Positions 1 through 8,095 are shown, counted from the first letter of the stretch. The stretch is DNA of 37,934 nt from Oxalobacteraceae bacterium (GCA_003537575.1 DPRS01000033.1:1-37934); one strand, 5' to 3'. A program made the numbers and translations. Notes: generated from the sequence alone by a model not told the origin.

Positions 1-918
1 GACCTTTTCCAGCGCCTGGTAAATCGGCACGGTACCGATCGGCACCGGCGAATTACGGATGATCCACTCGCGGGTTTCATGGATATGTTTGCCGGTGGAC
101 AGGTCCATCACGGTATCGCCGCCCCAGCGGATCGCCCAGGTCATTTTCTCGACTTCCTCGCCGATCGACGAAGTCACCGCCGAATTGCCGATGTTGGCAT
201 TGATTTTCACGAGGAAATTGCGGCCGATGATCATCGGCTCGATTTCCGGGTGATTGATGTTGGCGGGGATGATGGCGCGGCCGCGGGCGATTTCCTCGCG
301 CACGAATTCCGGCGTGATTTCAGCCGGAATCGAGGCGCCGAAGTTCTGCCCCGGATGCTGGCGGCCCATCAGGTCGGCCAGCTTTTGCCCCATCGGGCCG
401 GAAGCTTTCAAGCCTTCCAGGTATTCCTTGCGGCGCAGGTTTTCGCGGATGGCGATGTATTCCATCTCGGGCGTGATTAGCCCCGCGCGCGCGTAGTGCA
501 TTTGCGAGACATTCTTGCCGGCCTTGGCGCGGCGCGGCTTGCGCAAGAGGTTGAAGCGCAACTCGGCCAGCTTCGCGTCGTTCAGGCGCTCGATGCCGTA
601 TTGCGACGTCGGCCCAGGCAATTCCTCGGTGTCGTCACGTTCGGCAATCCAGCCGGCGCGCAGGGCCGGCAAGCCGGAGCGGATGTCGATCCTGGCAGCC
701 GGGTCGCTGTAGGGACCGGAAGTATCGTAGACATAGATCGGCGGATTTTTTTCGAAACCCATCGATGCCGGCGTATCGCTCTGGCTGATTTCGCGCATCG
801 GCACACGGATGTCCGGGCGCGAGCCCTCGACGTATATCTTGCGCGAATTCGGCAAGGGCTGGATGGCGGCTTCGTCGACCGTGGCGGTGGCGGCCAGGAA
901 TTGGGGGTTGGCGTTCAT
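1..918 (-). CDS. thiC: Phosphomethylpyrimidine synthase ThiC, N-terminal part (cut by window edge)
   Basis: ThiC is the radical-SAM enzyme that turns aminoimidazole ribotide into hydroxymethylpyrimidine phosphate for thiamine synthesis in the cytoplasm. The minus strand reads open from the ATG at 918-916 to the window edge, giving 306 codons. The protein starts MNANPQFLAATATVDEAA and contains typical ThiC stretches such as VPMREI, QMHYARAGLITPEMEYIA, NINHPEIEPMIIGRNFLVKI (codons about 215-235) and MDLSTGKHIHETREWI. The family is usually about 600-640 residues, so roughly the second half, including the C-terminal cysteine motif for the iron-sulfur cluster, lies outside the window. The start has a good Shine-Dalgarno sequence (GAAGGAAG) just upstream. 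A TPP riboswitch precedes the gene, which fits the assignment independently. Confidence 0.97.
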   Translation of the reverse strand, partial: MNANPQFLAATATVDEAAIQPLPNSRKIYVEGSRPDIRVPMREISQSDTPASMGFEKNPPIYVYDTSGPYSDPAARIDIRSGLPALRAGWIAERDDTEELPGPTSQYGIERLNDAKLAELRFNLLRKPRRAKAGKNVSQMHYARAGLITPEMEYIAIRENLRRKEYLEGLKASGPMGQKLADLMGRQHPGQNFGASIPAEITPEFVREEIARGRAIIPANINHPEIEPMIIGRNFLVKINANIGNSAVTSSIGEEVEKMTWAIRWGGDTVMDLSTGKHIHETREWIIRNSPVPIGTVPIYQALEKV

Positions 919-920
919 GT

Positions 921-986
921 CTTCCTTCGCTCTTGCTTGGAGGGGCAGCATACTGCCCCGCAAATTAATCAAATCGCGAAGGAAAG
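921..986 (-). promoter_or_regulatory. Expression platform of the thiC riboswitch (anti-SD/SD switching helix)
   Basis: On the minus strand, 985-976 (TTTCCTTCGC) can pair over 10 bp, one of them G-U, with 930-921 (GCGAAGGAAG), which contains the thiC ribosome binding site. Between them is a perfect 7-bp hairpin GGGGCAG/CTGCCCC (942-959). The same anti-SD strand (986-976) can instead pair over 11 bp, one wobble, with 1032-1022 (GCGAAGGGAAG), the 3' strand of the aptamer core. The two pairings exclude each other. This fits translational control, with TPP binding freeing the anti-SD to cover the ribosome site. There is no U-run after the hairpin, which argues against a transcription terminator. 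Confidence 0.75.
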
Positions 987-1019
987 AGGGAATGTAGCAA
1001 AAATACAATACTTTCCGAC

Positions 1020-1134
1020 TGCTTCCCTTCGCTGGCATTACCCAGATCAGGTTCGAGGGTATTTCTCACCCGGCGCTGCAGTTGGGAGGCTGTCAAAGAC
1101 AGCCCAAACTCCAGGAAGCCAGGACCCCTAGCAT
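1020..1134 (-). promoter_or_regulatory. TPP riboswitch (THI element) in the thiC leader
   Basis: On the minus strand this segment carries the conserved TPP aptamer signatures: GGTGAGAAATACCC, then GAACCTGATCTGG, TAATGCCAGCGAAGGGAA. A short P1 helix can form between TGCT (1134-1131) and AGCA (1023-1020). The variable P3 arm is a perfect 7-bp hairpin, GGCTGTC/GACAGCC with a three-base loop (1090-1106). The motif is established as a thiamine pyrophosphate sensor, and it lies about 100 bases upstream of thiC, the commonest TPP-controlled gene. TPP binding is expected to lower ThiC production. Confidence 0.95.
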
Positions 1135-1158
1135 CGACCAATCACACGGTCTGTCCGA

Positions 1159-1187
1159 ATTATAACCCGACTTAATCTTCGGTTAGC
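1159..1187 (-). promoter_or_regulatory. Probable thiC promoter
   Basis: A perfect TATAAT -10 hexamer lies on the minus strand at 1164-1159, about 25 bases upstream of the riboswitch. The -35 at the usual 17-base spacing (GCTAAC, 1187-1182) is a poor match to TTGACA. The placement is right for a transcript that includes the whole aptamer. Confidence 0.5.
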
Positions 1188-1209
1188 GGCTATTCAGTAA
1201 CGCGTACCT

Positions 1210-1215
1210 TATAAT
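1210..1215 (+). promoter_or_regulatory. Probable valS -10 element
   Basis: A perfect TATAAT lies about 40 bases upstream of the valS start codon. No convincing -35 hexamer is visible at 16-18 bases. It sits back to back with the divergent thiC promoter in a 120-base intergenic region. Confidence 0.4.
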
Positions 1216-1255
1216 GTGAGGTTTCGCAAAAGACACTGCAAAGTCACGATCAATC

Positions 1256-4072
1256 ATGGAACTAGCCAAATCTTTCGAGCCCGCCGACATTGAAAAACAC
1301 TGGCGCGCCGAATGGGAACAGCGCGGTTATTACACCGCCACCACCGACGCCGGCAAACCTTCCTTCAGCATCCAGTTGCCACCGCCCAACGTGACCGGCA
1401 CCCTGCACATGGGCCATGCCTTCAACCAGACCATCATGGATGGCCTGACCCGCTATTACCGCATGCGTGGCCACAACACCGCCTGGATTCCCGGCACGGA
1501 TCACGCCGGCATCGCCACGCAAATCGTGGTCGAGCGCCAGCTCGATGCGCAAAAGATCACGCGCCATGACCTCGGCCGCGAAAAATTCCTCGAAAAAGTC
1601 TGGGAGTGGAAGGAACACTCCGGCTCGACCATCACCGGCCAGATGCGGCGTCTGGGCGCCTCCACCGACTGGAGCCGCGAATACTTCACCATGGACGCCA
1701 AGATGTCCAAGGCCGTCACCGAAGTGTTCGTGCGCCTGTTCGAGCAAGGCCTGATCTACCGCGGCAAAAGGCTGGTCAACTGGGATCCGAAGCTGCACAC
1801 CGCCGTCTCCGACCTCGAAGTGGTGTCGGAAGAAGAAGACGGTTCGATGTGGCATATCCGCTATCCTCTTGCGGACGGCTCCGGTCACCTGACGGTCGCC
1901 ACCACCCGCCCGGAAACCCTCTTGGGCGACGTCGCCGTGGCGGTCGATCCGACCGACGAGCGCTACGCCCACCTGGTCGGCAAGCTCCTGCAACTGCCGC
2001 TGACCGACCGCCAGATCCCGGTCATCGCCGATGATTACGTCGACAAGGAATTCGGCACCGGCTGCGTCAAGATCACCCCGGCGCACGACTTCAACGACTA
2101 TGCTGTTGGCCAGCGCCACAAGCTCGGGCAAATCAATATCTTCACGCTCGACGCGAAAATCAATGAAAACGGCCCAGCCAAGTACCAGGGCCTGGACCGC
2201 TTCGAGGCACGTAAGCAGATCGTCGCCGACCTCGATGTCCAGGGCTTGCTGGCCGAAGTCAAGCCGCACAAGCTGATGGTGCCGCGCGGCGACCGCACCG
2301 GCGTGGTGATCGAACCGATGCTGACCGACCAGTGGTTCGTCGCCATGAGCAAGGCTGCCCCTGAAGGCACCCACTTCCCCGGCAAGTCGATCGCCGAAGT
2401 GGCGCTGGAAAAGGTTGCCGACGGCTCGATCCAGTTCATCCCGGAAAACTGGACTACCACCTACAACCAGTGGCTCAATAATATCCAGGATTGGTGCATC
2501 TCGCGCCAGCTGTGGTGGGGCCACCAGATTCCCGCCTGGTACGATGAAGAGGGCAATATCTACGTCGCCCGCAACGAGGAAGATGCCAAAGCGAAGGCTG
2601 CGGCAAAGGGTGTCACCGGCGTCCTGCGCCGCGACGAGGATGTGCTTGACACCTGGTTCTCCTCGGCACTGGTGCCCTTCTCTTCGCTTGGCTGGCCGGA
2701 AGAAACGCCGGATTACAAGCTGTTCCTGCCCTCCTCGGTGCTGGTCACCGGCTTCGACATCATCTTCTTCTGGGTGGCGCGCATGGTCATGATGACCACG
2801 CATTTCACCGGCAAGGTGCCGTTCGAAAAGGTCTACGTGCATGGTTTGGTGCGCGACGCCGCTGGCCAGAAAATGTCCAAATCCAAGGGCAACACGCTTG
2901 ACCCGATCGACCTGATCGACGGCATCGAACTCGACAAGCTGGTCGCCAAGCGCACCACCGGCCTGATGAATCCCAAGGATGCGACCAAGATTGAAAAGGC
3001 CACGCGCAAGGAATTCCCGGCCGGTATTCAGGCCTACGGCACCGATGCGTTACGCTTCACCATGGCCAGCTATGCCTCGCTGGGTCGCAACATCAACTTT
3101 GATCTGGGCCGCTGCGAAGGCTACCGCAATTTCTGCAACAAGCTGTGGAACGCCACCCGCTTCGTGTTGATGAATACCGAAGGCAAGGATTGCGGTTTCG
3201 ACCCGGCTACCTGCGGCCCGGAAGGCCGTGACTTCTCGCAAGCAGACCGCTGGATCGTGTCGCTGCTGCAGCGCGTCGAGGCCGAGGTGGAAAAAGGCTT
3301 TGCCGATTACCGCTTCGACAATATTGCGTCTGCCATCTACAAATTTATCTGGGATGAATATTGCGACTGGTATCTGGAAGTCGCCAAAGTCCAGATCCAG
3401 AACGGCAACGAAGCGCAGCAGCGCGCCACCCGCCGCACCCTGTTGCGCGTGCTGGAAACCATCCTGCGCCTGGCGCATCCGATCATTCCCTTCATCACCG
3501 AGCAACTGTGGCAAACCGTGGCGCCGCTGGCAGGGCGCACGCTCGATCCGGCCGGCGACTCGATCATGCGCCAGCCGTATCCGCAAGCGGAGCTGAAAAA
3601 GATCGATGACCAGGCCGAAGCCTGGATGGGGCAATTGAAAGCGCTGACCGATGCCTGCCGCAACCTGCGTGGCGAGATGCAATTGTCGCCGGCGCAGCGC
3701 GTGCCGCTGATTATCGAGACGGTCGGAGACAAGGCGGCAGCACAGGCATTTGCCCCCTATCTGCAGGCATTGGCCAAACTGTCGGAAGTGCAGATCGTCG
3801 ATAGCCTGCCGCAATCGCCGGCGCCGGTCTCCATCGTCGGCGACGTAAAATTAATGCTGAAAGTGGAAATCGACGTAGCAGCGGAACGCGAAAGACTGTC
3901 TAAGGAAGTGACGCGACTCGAAGGCGAAATAGCCAAGGTCAATGCAAAACTCGGCAATGAAAGTTTTGTCGCCCGCGCGCCCGCCCAAGTGGTAGCGCAG
4001 GAAAAGGAACGTCTGGTTAATTTCAGCGCAACCCTGGATAAATTGCGCGAGCAATTGGCCAAACTAAAATAG
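1256..4072 (+). CDS. valS: Valyl-tRNA synthetase
   Basis: This class I synthetase charges tRNA-Val with valine and edits misactivated threonine. The 938-residue product has the full family architecture. The HIGH-type motif HMGH is at residues 51-54 inside PPPNVTGTLHMGHAFN. An editing domain with TTRPETLLGD is at about 217-226. KMSKS is at 539-543, followed by the anticodon-binding domain. A C-terminal lysine/glutamate-rich coiled coil covers about the last 65 residues and is typical of ValRS rather than IleRS. The start MELAKSFEPADIEKHW matches the usual ValRS N terminus, although no strong Shine-Dalgarno sequence precedes it. It is divergent from thiC and is followed by a structured hairpin. 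Length and motifs are intact. Confidence 0.98.
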   Translation: MELAKSFEPADIEKHWRAEWEQRGYYTATTDAGKPSFSIQLPPPNVTGTLHMGHAFNQTIMDGLTRYYRMRGHNTAWIPGTDHAGIATQIVVERQLDAQKITRHDLGREKFLEKVWEWKEHSGSTITGQMRRLGASTDWSREYFTMDAKMSKAVTEVFVRLFEQGLIYRGKRLVNWDPKLHTAVSDLEVVSEEEDGSMWHIRYPLADGSGHLTVATTRPETLLGDVAVAVDPTDERYAHLVGKLLQLPLTDRQIPVIADDYVDKEFGTGCVKITPAHDFNDYAVGQRHKLGQINIFTLDAKINENGPAKYQGLDRFEARKQIVADLDVQGLLAEVKPHKLMVPRGDRTGVVIEPMLTDQWFVAMSKAAPEGTHFPGKSIAEVALEKVADGSIQFIPENWTTTYNQWLNNIQDWCISRQLWWGHQIPAWYDEEGNIYVARNEEDAKAKAAAKGVTGVLRRDEDVLDTWFSSALVPFSSLGWPEETPDYKLFLPSSVLVTGFDIIFFWVARMVMMTTHFTGKVPFEKVYVHGLVRDAAGQKMSKSKGNTLDPIDLIDGIELDKLVAKRTTGLMNPKDATKIEKATRKEFPAGIQAYGTDALRFTMASYASLGRNINFDLGRCEGYRNFCNKLWNATRFVLMNTEGKDCGFDPATCGPEGRDFSQADRWIVSLLQRVEAEVEKGFADYRFDNIASAIYKFIWDEYCDWYLEVAKVQIQNGNEAQQRATRRTLLRVLETILRLAHPIIPFITEQLWQTVAPLAGRTLDPAGDSIMRQPYPQAELKKIDDQAEAWMGQLKALTDACRNLRGEMQLSPAQRVPLIIETVGDKAAAQAFAPYLQALAKLSEVQIVDSLPQSPAPVSIVGDVKLMLKVEIDVAAERERLSKEVTRLEGEIAKVNAKLGNESFVARAPAQVVAQEKERLVNFSATLDKLREQLAKLK

Positions 4073-4099
4073 CAGGCCGAACTTGAATGTCCAGGCCTC

Positions 4100-4137
4100 G
4101 CACGCAAGCCGGCAGCATGCGCTGCGGTTTTGCGTGC
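4100..4137 (+). terminator. Strong hairpin downstream of valS, possible terminator
   Basis: GCACGCAA (4100-4107) pairs perfectly with TTGCGTGC (4130-4137), and inside it GCAGC (4112-4116) pairs with GCTGC (4121-4125). The structure begins 27 bases after the valS stop. There is no U-run after it, so rho-independent termination is doubtful. It could instead be a 3'-end stabilising or processing structure. It lies upstream of the preferred start of the next gene. Confidence 0.4.
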
Positions 4138-4194
4138 AACACTGAAAAAGGGGAACGGGATGGTATTGAAGGACCGGAATTAAACGGGTTGGCC

Positions 4195-5022
4195 GTGAAA
4201 CCCATTTCCAGCTTGGCATTCTATTGCTGTGGCGTGCGGATGCAGGATGCGCAAAGCGTCCGTCCGGTGTGCGGAGATAACTATGCCCGCTTGTTCATGT
4301 CGGATTATGGCGCCGATATTTACGAGCTGTTCAGGGAAGAAGAAAATTCCAATGCCAGCATCCTGGTGCGCCACCGCGTCATCGACGAGCTTTTGCAGGA
4401 TCAATTGCAGCAGCGCCCGGATAGTTGCATCATCACCATCGGCGCCGGCTTCGACAGCCGTCCCTACCGCCTGCAAGGCGGCAGCTGGTTCGAACTCGAC
4501 GACCCCCATGTCGTGGCCTGGAAAAACGAACGGCTGTCGACGTCCGACTGCGCCAATCCGCTGCAGCGCATTTCCATCGATTTCACCAGCGAGCCGCTGG
4601 AACACAAGCTCGCCGCGCTCCATCCCGCCGGACCGGTGATCCTGGTCATCGAGGGAGTTTTCATCTATCTATCGGAACAGGAAATCCTGCAGTCGCTTGC
4701 TGCGTTCCAGAAGCTGTTTCCGGACCATCTCATCATTTGCGATCTGGTCAGCCGCGCAATGGTGGCCAATTACGGCCACAGCCTGCACGCAAAAATCCAG
4801 TCCCTCGGCACGCGCTTCCAGGCACTCGATCGACCTGAAACCGTTTTCACGCTGAATGGCTATTCCATGCGCGATGGCATCTCGATTGTCGAGCGCGCCG
4901 TGGATTTCGGCATCAACAGGATTCCCAAACTGTGGCTGCGCTTTTGCCTGAACTGCGATGTGATGGGCAACGCCGTCTATGTCTTCGAACCGGCCGACCC
5001 GTATGGCGACCTGGTGATTTGA
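4195..5022 (+). CDS. SAM-dependent methyltransferase of the leucine carboxyl methyltransferase (LCMT/PPM1) family
   Basis: The 275-residue product resembles the bacterial branch of the LCMT family, SAM-dependent O-methyltransferases often grouped with polyketide-type methylases. Visible marks are CCGVRMQDA and VCGDNYARLFM near the N terminus, ARHR-like VRHRVID, the SAM-binding glycine motif ITIGAGFDSRPYRL, the acidic FELDDP at the end of the next strand, and VILVIEGVFIYLSE. The GTG at 4195 is chosen because the family's conserved start (KPISSLAFYCCGV) begins there. The longer reading from ATG 4087 adds 36 residues of unlike sequence and includes a strong hairpin. No good Shine-Dalgarno sequence is seen. 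The gene converges on the sugE-like gene with a 20-base gap. The physiological substrate cannot be told from the sequence. Confidence 0.8.
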   Translation: MKPISSLAFYCCGVRMQDAQSVRPVCGDNYARLFMSDYGADIYELFREEENSNASILVRHRVIDELLQDQLQQRPDSCIITIGAGFDSRPYRLQGGSWFELDDPHVVAWKNERLSTSDCANPLQRISIDFTSEPLEHKLAALHPAGPVILVIEGVFIYLSEQEILQSLAAFQKLFPDHLIICDLVSRAMVANYGHSLHAKIQSLGTRFQALDRPETVFTLNGYSMRDGISIVERAVDFGINRIPKLWLRFCLNCDVMGNAVYVFEPADPYGDLVI

Positions 5023-5042
5023 GAAGGTGATCTGAAAGGCGC

Positions 5043-5354
5043 CTAAGTCAGCTTCAGGCCGACGATGCCGGCAACGATCAGGGCAATGCAAGCCAGGCGC
5101 GCCGCAGTCGCCGGCTCGCCATACAGCAGGATGCCGATAATGGCGCCACCGGCCGCGCCGATGCCGGTCCAGACCGCATAGGCGGTTCCTACGGGCAGGG
5201 TTTTCAGGGTCCAGCCGAGCAAGACGAAACTGAGCAGAGACACCGCCAGGCCGGCGCTGGCATAACCCCAGCGGCTGAATCCTTCGGATTGCTTGAACAG
5301 GATCAGCCAGACGATTTCCAGCAAACCGGCAAACAGCAACACTCCCCAGGCCAA
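5043..5354 (-). CDS. sugE: Small multidrug resistance (SMR) transporter, SugE/Gdx type
   Basis: This 103-residue inner-membrane protein has four hydrophobic helices. SMR proteins work as antiparallel dimers that exchange protons for cationic substrates, and the SugE/Gdx branch exports guanidinium and some quaternary ammonium compounds. The essential glutamate is in the first helix (AGLLEIVW, E13), and the signature LPVGTAYAVWTGIGAAGG is in the second half. The start is a TTG (5354-5352) supported by AAGGGG six bases upstream. The gene lies 33 bases after the hydratase gene on the same strand, so co-transcription is likely. A TATAAT at 5392-5387 overlaps the hydratase stop and might give an extra promoter. 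No guanidine riboswitch is visible. Subfamily assignment as Gdx is by motif only. Confidence 0.88.
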   Translation of the reverse strand: MAWGVLLFAGLLEIVWLILFKQSEGFSRWGYASAGLAVSLLSFVLLGWTLKTLPVGTAYAVWTGIGAAGGAIIGILLYGEPATAARLACIALIVAGIVGLKLT

Positions 5355-5387
5355 GACTTTCCCCTTGTATGCATTTCCTTGCCGGGA

Positions 5388-6230
5388 TTATACAAATGAA
5401 ATGCTTAAGCCCGGCAAGCTTACCCCGGAAAACGCCGTAACCCAGGTTTGCTCCGGCATCACCGGATACGCCTCCGCCCAGGCACCGGTGCAAATGATTT
5501 CGCCAGCAGCAAGCGGCGGAAACTCCGGGTGAGCTGTCAACAGGCGCTGCAAGCGCTTCAAGGCGAATACCGGGCTACCCAGCACATCGCTGCCAAAACC
5601 GGCGGCGCGCAAGCTCGTTTCATCGTCATCGCTGCGCGACAGCGATACGCTGGAATCCGCCAGCACCTGCACCAGGTGGTGGCGCGATGCCTGCGACAAG
5701 GATTTCGGCTCGCCGATCAGCAAGGCGCCATGCAAGCCGAAGGCGGCAATCGCATCCGCCACCTCGAATTGCCAGTCGGGATAAGGGCAGATGACGATTT
5801 CCAGGCCATGGGCCATCCATTCGATACAGTCAGTCAAGCCATGAATGCTGGCATGCGGATCGGGTGCCGTCCCCAGTTTGAAAACGATTTCCGGTTGTAT
5901 GCGCGGCTGCAATGCCCCCGCCAGGCTCTGGACACCATGGTTTTCTTCCACATACCGCACGGTTGTATCGAACAGTGGCGACCAGGACGGCGCCCCGGCC
6001 AAGCCGATCAGGCCATGCTGCGCATGGAATTTGCGGTTGGCAAAACCAATCTTCCGCCCCACCATGATTTCTCCGTGGGCAATGCGGATATCCGCAATCG
6101 TTTTGGCGATTTCATAGGCATCGGACATCGACAGCGGCGCACGGGACGATAGCGGCGCCAGCGGCTTACCCTTGTTGCGCGCTTCCAGCAACTGCAGGGC
6201 ATAACGATTGGCTAGGGTGGACAACAGCAT
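5388..6230 (-). CDS. 2-keto-4-pentenoate hydratase family protein (MhpD-like)
   Basis: The 280-residue product belongs to the fumarylacetoacetate hydrolase-fold group that includes 2-oxopent-4-enoate hydratase (MhpD, XylJ) and 4-oxalocrotonate decarboxylase. These use a divalent metal to add water to, or decarboxylate, 2-keto acids from aromatic ring meta-cleavage. Evidence is the N-terminal pattern with SMSDAYEIAKTIADIR, GRKIGFANR, the metal-site segment PRIQPEIVFKLG, LEIVICPYPDW, and the C-terminal GEIICTGAWAEAYPVMPEQTW. Length is normal for the family (about 260-285). No other meta-cleavage gene is nearby, so a catabolic pathway cannot be inferred and the true substrate is open. It lies 60 bases after ruvB and 33 before the sugE-like gene. 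Confidence 0.82.
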   Translation of the reverse strand: MLLSTLANRYALQLLEARNKGKPLAPLSSRAPLSMSDAYEIAKTIADIRIAHGEIMVGRKIGFANRKFHAQHGLIGLAGAPSWSPLFDTTVRYVEENHGVQSLAGALQPRIQPEIVFKLGTAPDPHASIHGLTDCIEWMAHGLEIVICPYPDWQFEVADAIAAFGLHGALLIGEPKSLSQASRHHLVQVLADSSVSLSRSDDDETSLRAAGFGSDVLGSPVFALKRLQRLLTAHPEFPPLAAGEIICTGAWAEAYPVMPEQTWVTAFSGVSLPGLSISFV

Positions 6231-6242
6231 GACAATCTCGCG

Positions 6243-6274
6243 CTGGAAACAGTCTAGGGTTGGACTATTTCCAG
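6243..6274 (-). other. Inverted repeat between ruvB and the hydratase gene
   Basis: CTGGAAA (6243-6249) pairs with TTTCCAG (6268-6274), and inside one mismatch AGTC (6251-6254) pairs with GACT (6263-6266). In the minus-strand transcript this hairpin ends 12 bases before the hydratase start codon. No U-run follows, so it is more likely a leader structure than a terminator. Confidence 0.4.
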
Positions 6275-6290
6275 AGCAAAGGATTCGATT

Positions 6291-7346
6291 TTATTGACCC
6301 CACAGGTCGCCGCTGCTGCTGTTACGCGGCGCCGTCACGCCGAAATGGGCATAGGCGGCGGGCGTGGCAATGCGGCCGCGCGGAGTGCGCTGGAGAAATC
6401 CTTGTTGGATCAGGTAAGGCTCCAGCACATCCTCGATGGTATCGCGTTCTTCACCGATCGCCGCCGCCAGATTATCCAGCCCGACCGGGCCGCCATTGAA
6501 TTTGATCAAGACCGCCTCGAGCAGCTTGCGATCCATGATATCGAAACCGACCGGATCGACATCCAGCATTTTCAAGGCGGCATCTGCCATTGCCTGCGTA
6601 ATTTCACCGGTGCCTTTCACTTCCGCATAGTCGCGCACCCGGCGCAACAGGCGATTGGCGATACGCGGCGTGCCACGGCTGCGGCGGGCGATTTCCAGCG
6701 CGCCGGCATCCTGGATGGGCGCATTCAGCAAGGCCGCGCTGCGGCTGACGATGCGCGCCAGCTGTTCCGGCGAATAAAATTCCAGGCGCGCGACGATACC
6801 GAAACGATCGCGCAAGGGATTCGTCAGCATGCCGGCGCGCGTGGTGGCGCCAACCAGGGTAAACGGTTGCAGGTCGAGCCGCACCGAGCGTGCCGCCGGC
6901 CCTTCGCCGATCATGATATCGATCTGGTAATCCTCCAGCGCCGGATACAGGATTTCCTCGACTACGGGCGAGAGGCGATGGATTTCATCGATGAACAGCA
7001 CATCGTTGGCTTCCAGATTCGTCAGCAGCGCCGCCAGATCGCCGGCGCGCTCCAGCACCGGTCCGGAAGTCTGGCGCAGATTGACGCCCATTTCGCGCGC
7101 GATGATATGCGCCAGGGTGGTCTTGCCCAGCCCGGGCGGGCCGAACAGCAAGGTATGATCGAGCGCTTCCTGGCGCTTTCTGGCTGCGCTGATGAAAATT
7201 TCCAGCTGATCGCGGATCTTTTCCTGACCGACGTATTCCTCCAGCTGTTTCGGCCGCAAGGCGCGCTCGATCGCTTCCTCGTTGGGCGAAGATGGCGTGG
7301 CGGAAATAATGCGCTGCTCGGTGAAATTGTCGGTCTGGATACTCAT
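6291..7346 (-). CDS. ruvB: Holliday junction branch migration ATPase RuvB
   Basis: RuvB is the AAA+ motor that, with RuvA, drives branch migration at Holliday junctions during recombination and repair. The 351-residue product has Walker A GPPGLGKT (69-76), Walker B FIDEIH (about 118-123), the sensor segment LVGATTRAGML, an arginine-rich LRDRFGI, and the C-terminal winged helix ending with IQQGFLQRTPRGR. The N-terminal RPKQLEEYVGQ is typical. Length matches the family (about 335-355). The gene lies 118 bases after ruvA on the same strand, a looser spacing than a tight operon, but no terminator is seen between them. Confidence 0.98.
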   Translation of the reverse strand: MSIQTDNFTEQRIISATPSSPNEEAIERALRPKQLEEYVGQEKIRDQLEIFISAARKRQEALDHTLLFGPPGLGKTTLAHIIAREMGVNLRQTSGPVLERAGDLAALLTNLEANDVLFIDEIHRLSPVVEEILYPALEDYQIDIMIGEGPAARSVRLDLQPFTLVGATTRAGMLTNPLRDRFGIVARLEFYSPEQLARIVSRSAALLNAPIQDAGALEIARRSRGTPRIANRLLRRVRDYAEVKGTGEITQAMADAALKMLDVDPVGFDIMDRKLLEAVLIKFNGGPVGLDNLAAAIGEERDTIEDVLEPYLIQQGFLQRTPRGRIATPAAYAHFGVTAPRNSSSGDLWGQ

Positions 7347-7464
7347 GGTGTCATCTCTTGCGGGACAGCGTCCTGGCGATCAGGGACAGCGTTAAATGAA
7401 GTGGCATGCTGTCCTCAAGCGATCAAGGTGAAAGCGGTACTCTGCCCTCAACATTTATTAAGCA

Positions 7465-8040
7465 TTACTTCGACAAGGCCTTCAGGGCCAGCTTGATGCC
7501 CTCGGACACCCCCGTGCCAGCCGGCACCTGCTTCAACGCCAGCGCCGCTTCCTTGTCCGAATAGCCCAGCGCCAGCAAGGCATTCAGGATATCGGAAGTG
7601 GCGTCGCCATGGGCCGCTACGCCAGCCGCGCCGAGATCCGCGCCCAGCTTGCCTTTCAGTTCCAGCAAGAGCCGCTCGGCGGTTTTCTTGCCGATCCCGG
7701 GCACCCGCGTCAGGCGACCGGACTCTTGCAGGGTGACCGCCTGCACCAGATCGGCCACCGACATGCCGGAAAGGATGGACAAGGCAGTCCGCGCACCGAC
7801 GCCGGAAATCTTAATCAATTCCTTGAAAACATTCCGCTCCTCGACGCTGGCGAAGCCATACAGCAGGTGGGCATCCTCGCGCACCGTCAGGTGGGTCAGC
7901 AGCACCACTTTCTCCCCCAGCGCGGGCAAATTATAGAAGGTGCTCATCGGCACCCCGACCTCATATCCCACGCCACTGCAATCGATTAGCAGTTGAGGTG
8001 GATTTTTCTCAAGCAAGATTCCGGAAATACGGCCTATCAT
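7465..8040 (-). CDS. ruvA: Holliday junction binding protein RuvA
   Basis: RuvA binds four-way junctions as a tetramer and loads RuvB. The 191-residue product starts MIGRISGILLEKNPPQ, the invariant family start, so the ATG at 8040 is preferred over the open reading nine codons further upstream. Helix-hairpin-helix segments are visible at ISGVGARTALSIL and VPGIGKKTAERLLLELK. The flexible linker and the C-terminal domain III (DILNALLALGYSDKEAALAL), which contacts RuvB, are present. It precedes ruvB by 118 bases and diverges from the HELAH membrane-protein gene with only 55 bases between them. Confidence 0.97.
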   Translation of the reverse strand: MIGRISGILLEKNPPQLLIDCSGVGYEVGVPMSTFYNLPALGEKVVLLTHLTVREDAHLLYGFASVEERNVFKELIKISGVGARTALSILSGMSVADLVQAVTLQESGRLTRVPGIGKKTAERLLLELKGKLGADLGAAGVAAHGDATSDILNALLALGYSDKEAALALKQVPAGTGVSEGIKLALKALSK

Positions 8041-8095
8041 ATCGACACATTTTGCAGTAAATTGCATCCATCATACAGGACAAAGAGCCAGTCCC

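Noticed and set aside
1262..2842. 526-codon open frame on the minus strand opposite valS
   Set aside because: It lies wholly antisense to the first half of an intact valS, and its sequence is rich in H, G, D and V in the pattern produced by reading a GC-rich gene backwards. No domain is recognisable.
5355..5450. Guanidine riboswitch upstream of the SugE-type gene
   Set aside because: The region is the coding end of the hydratase gene plus a 33-base spacer. None of the conserved guanidine aptamer motifs is visible.
6294..7496. 400-codon open frame on the plus strand opposite ruvB
   Set aside because: It is the antisense shadow of ruvB, with no family similarity and no ribosome site. RuvB is complete on the other strand.
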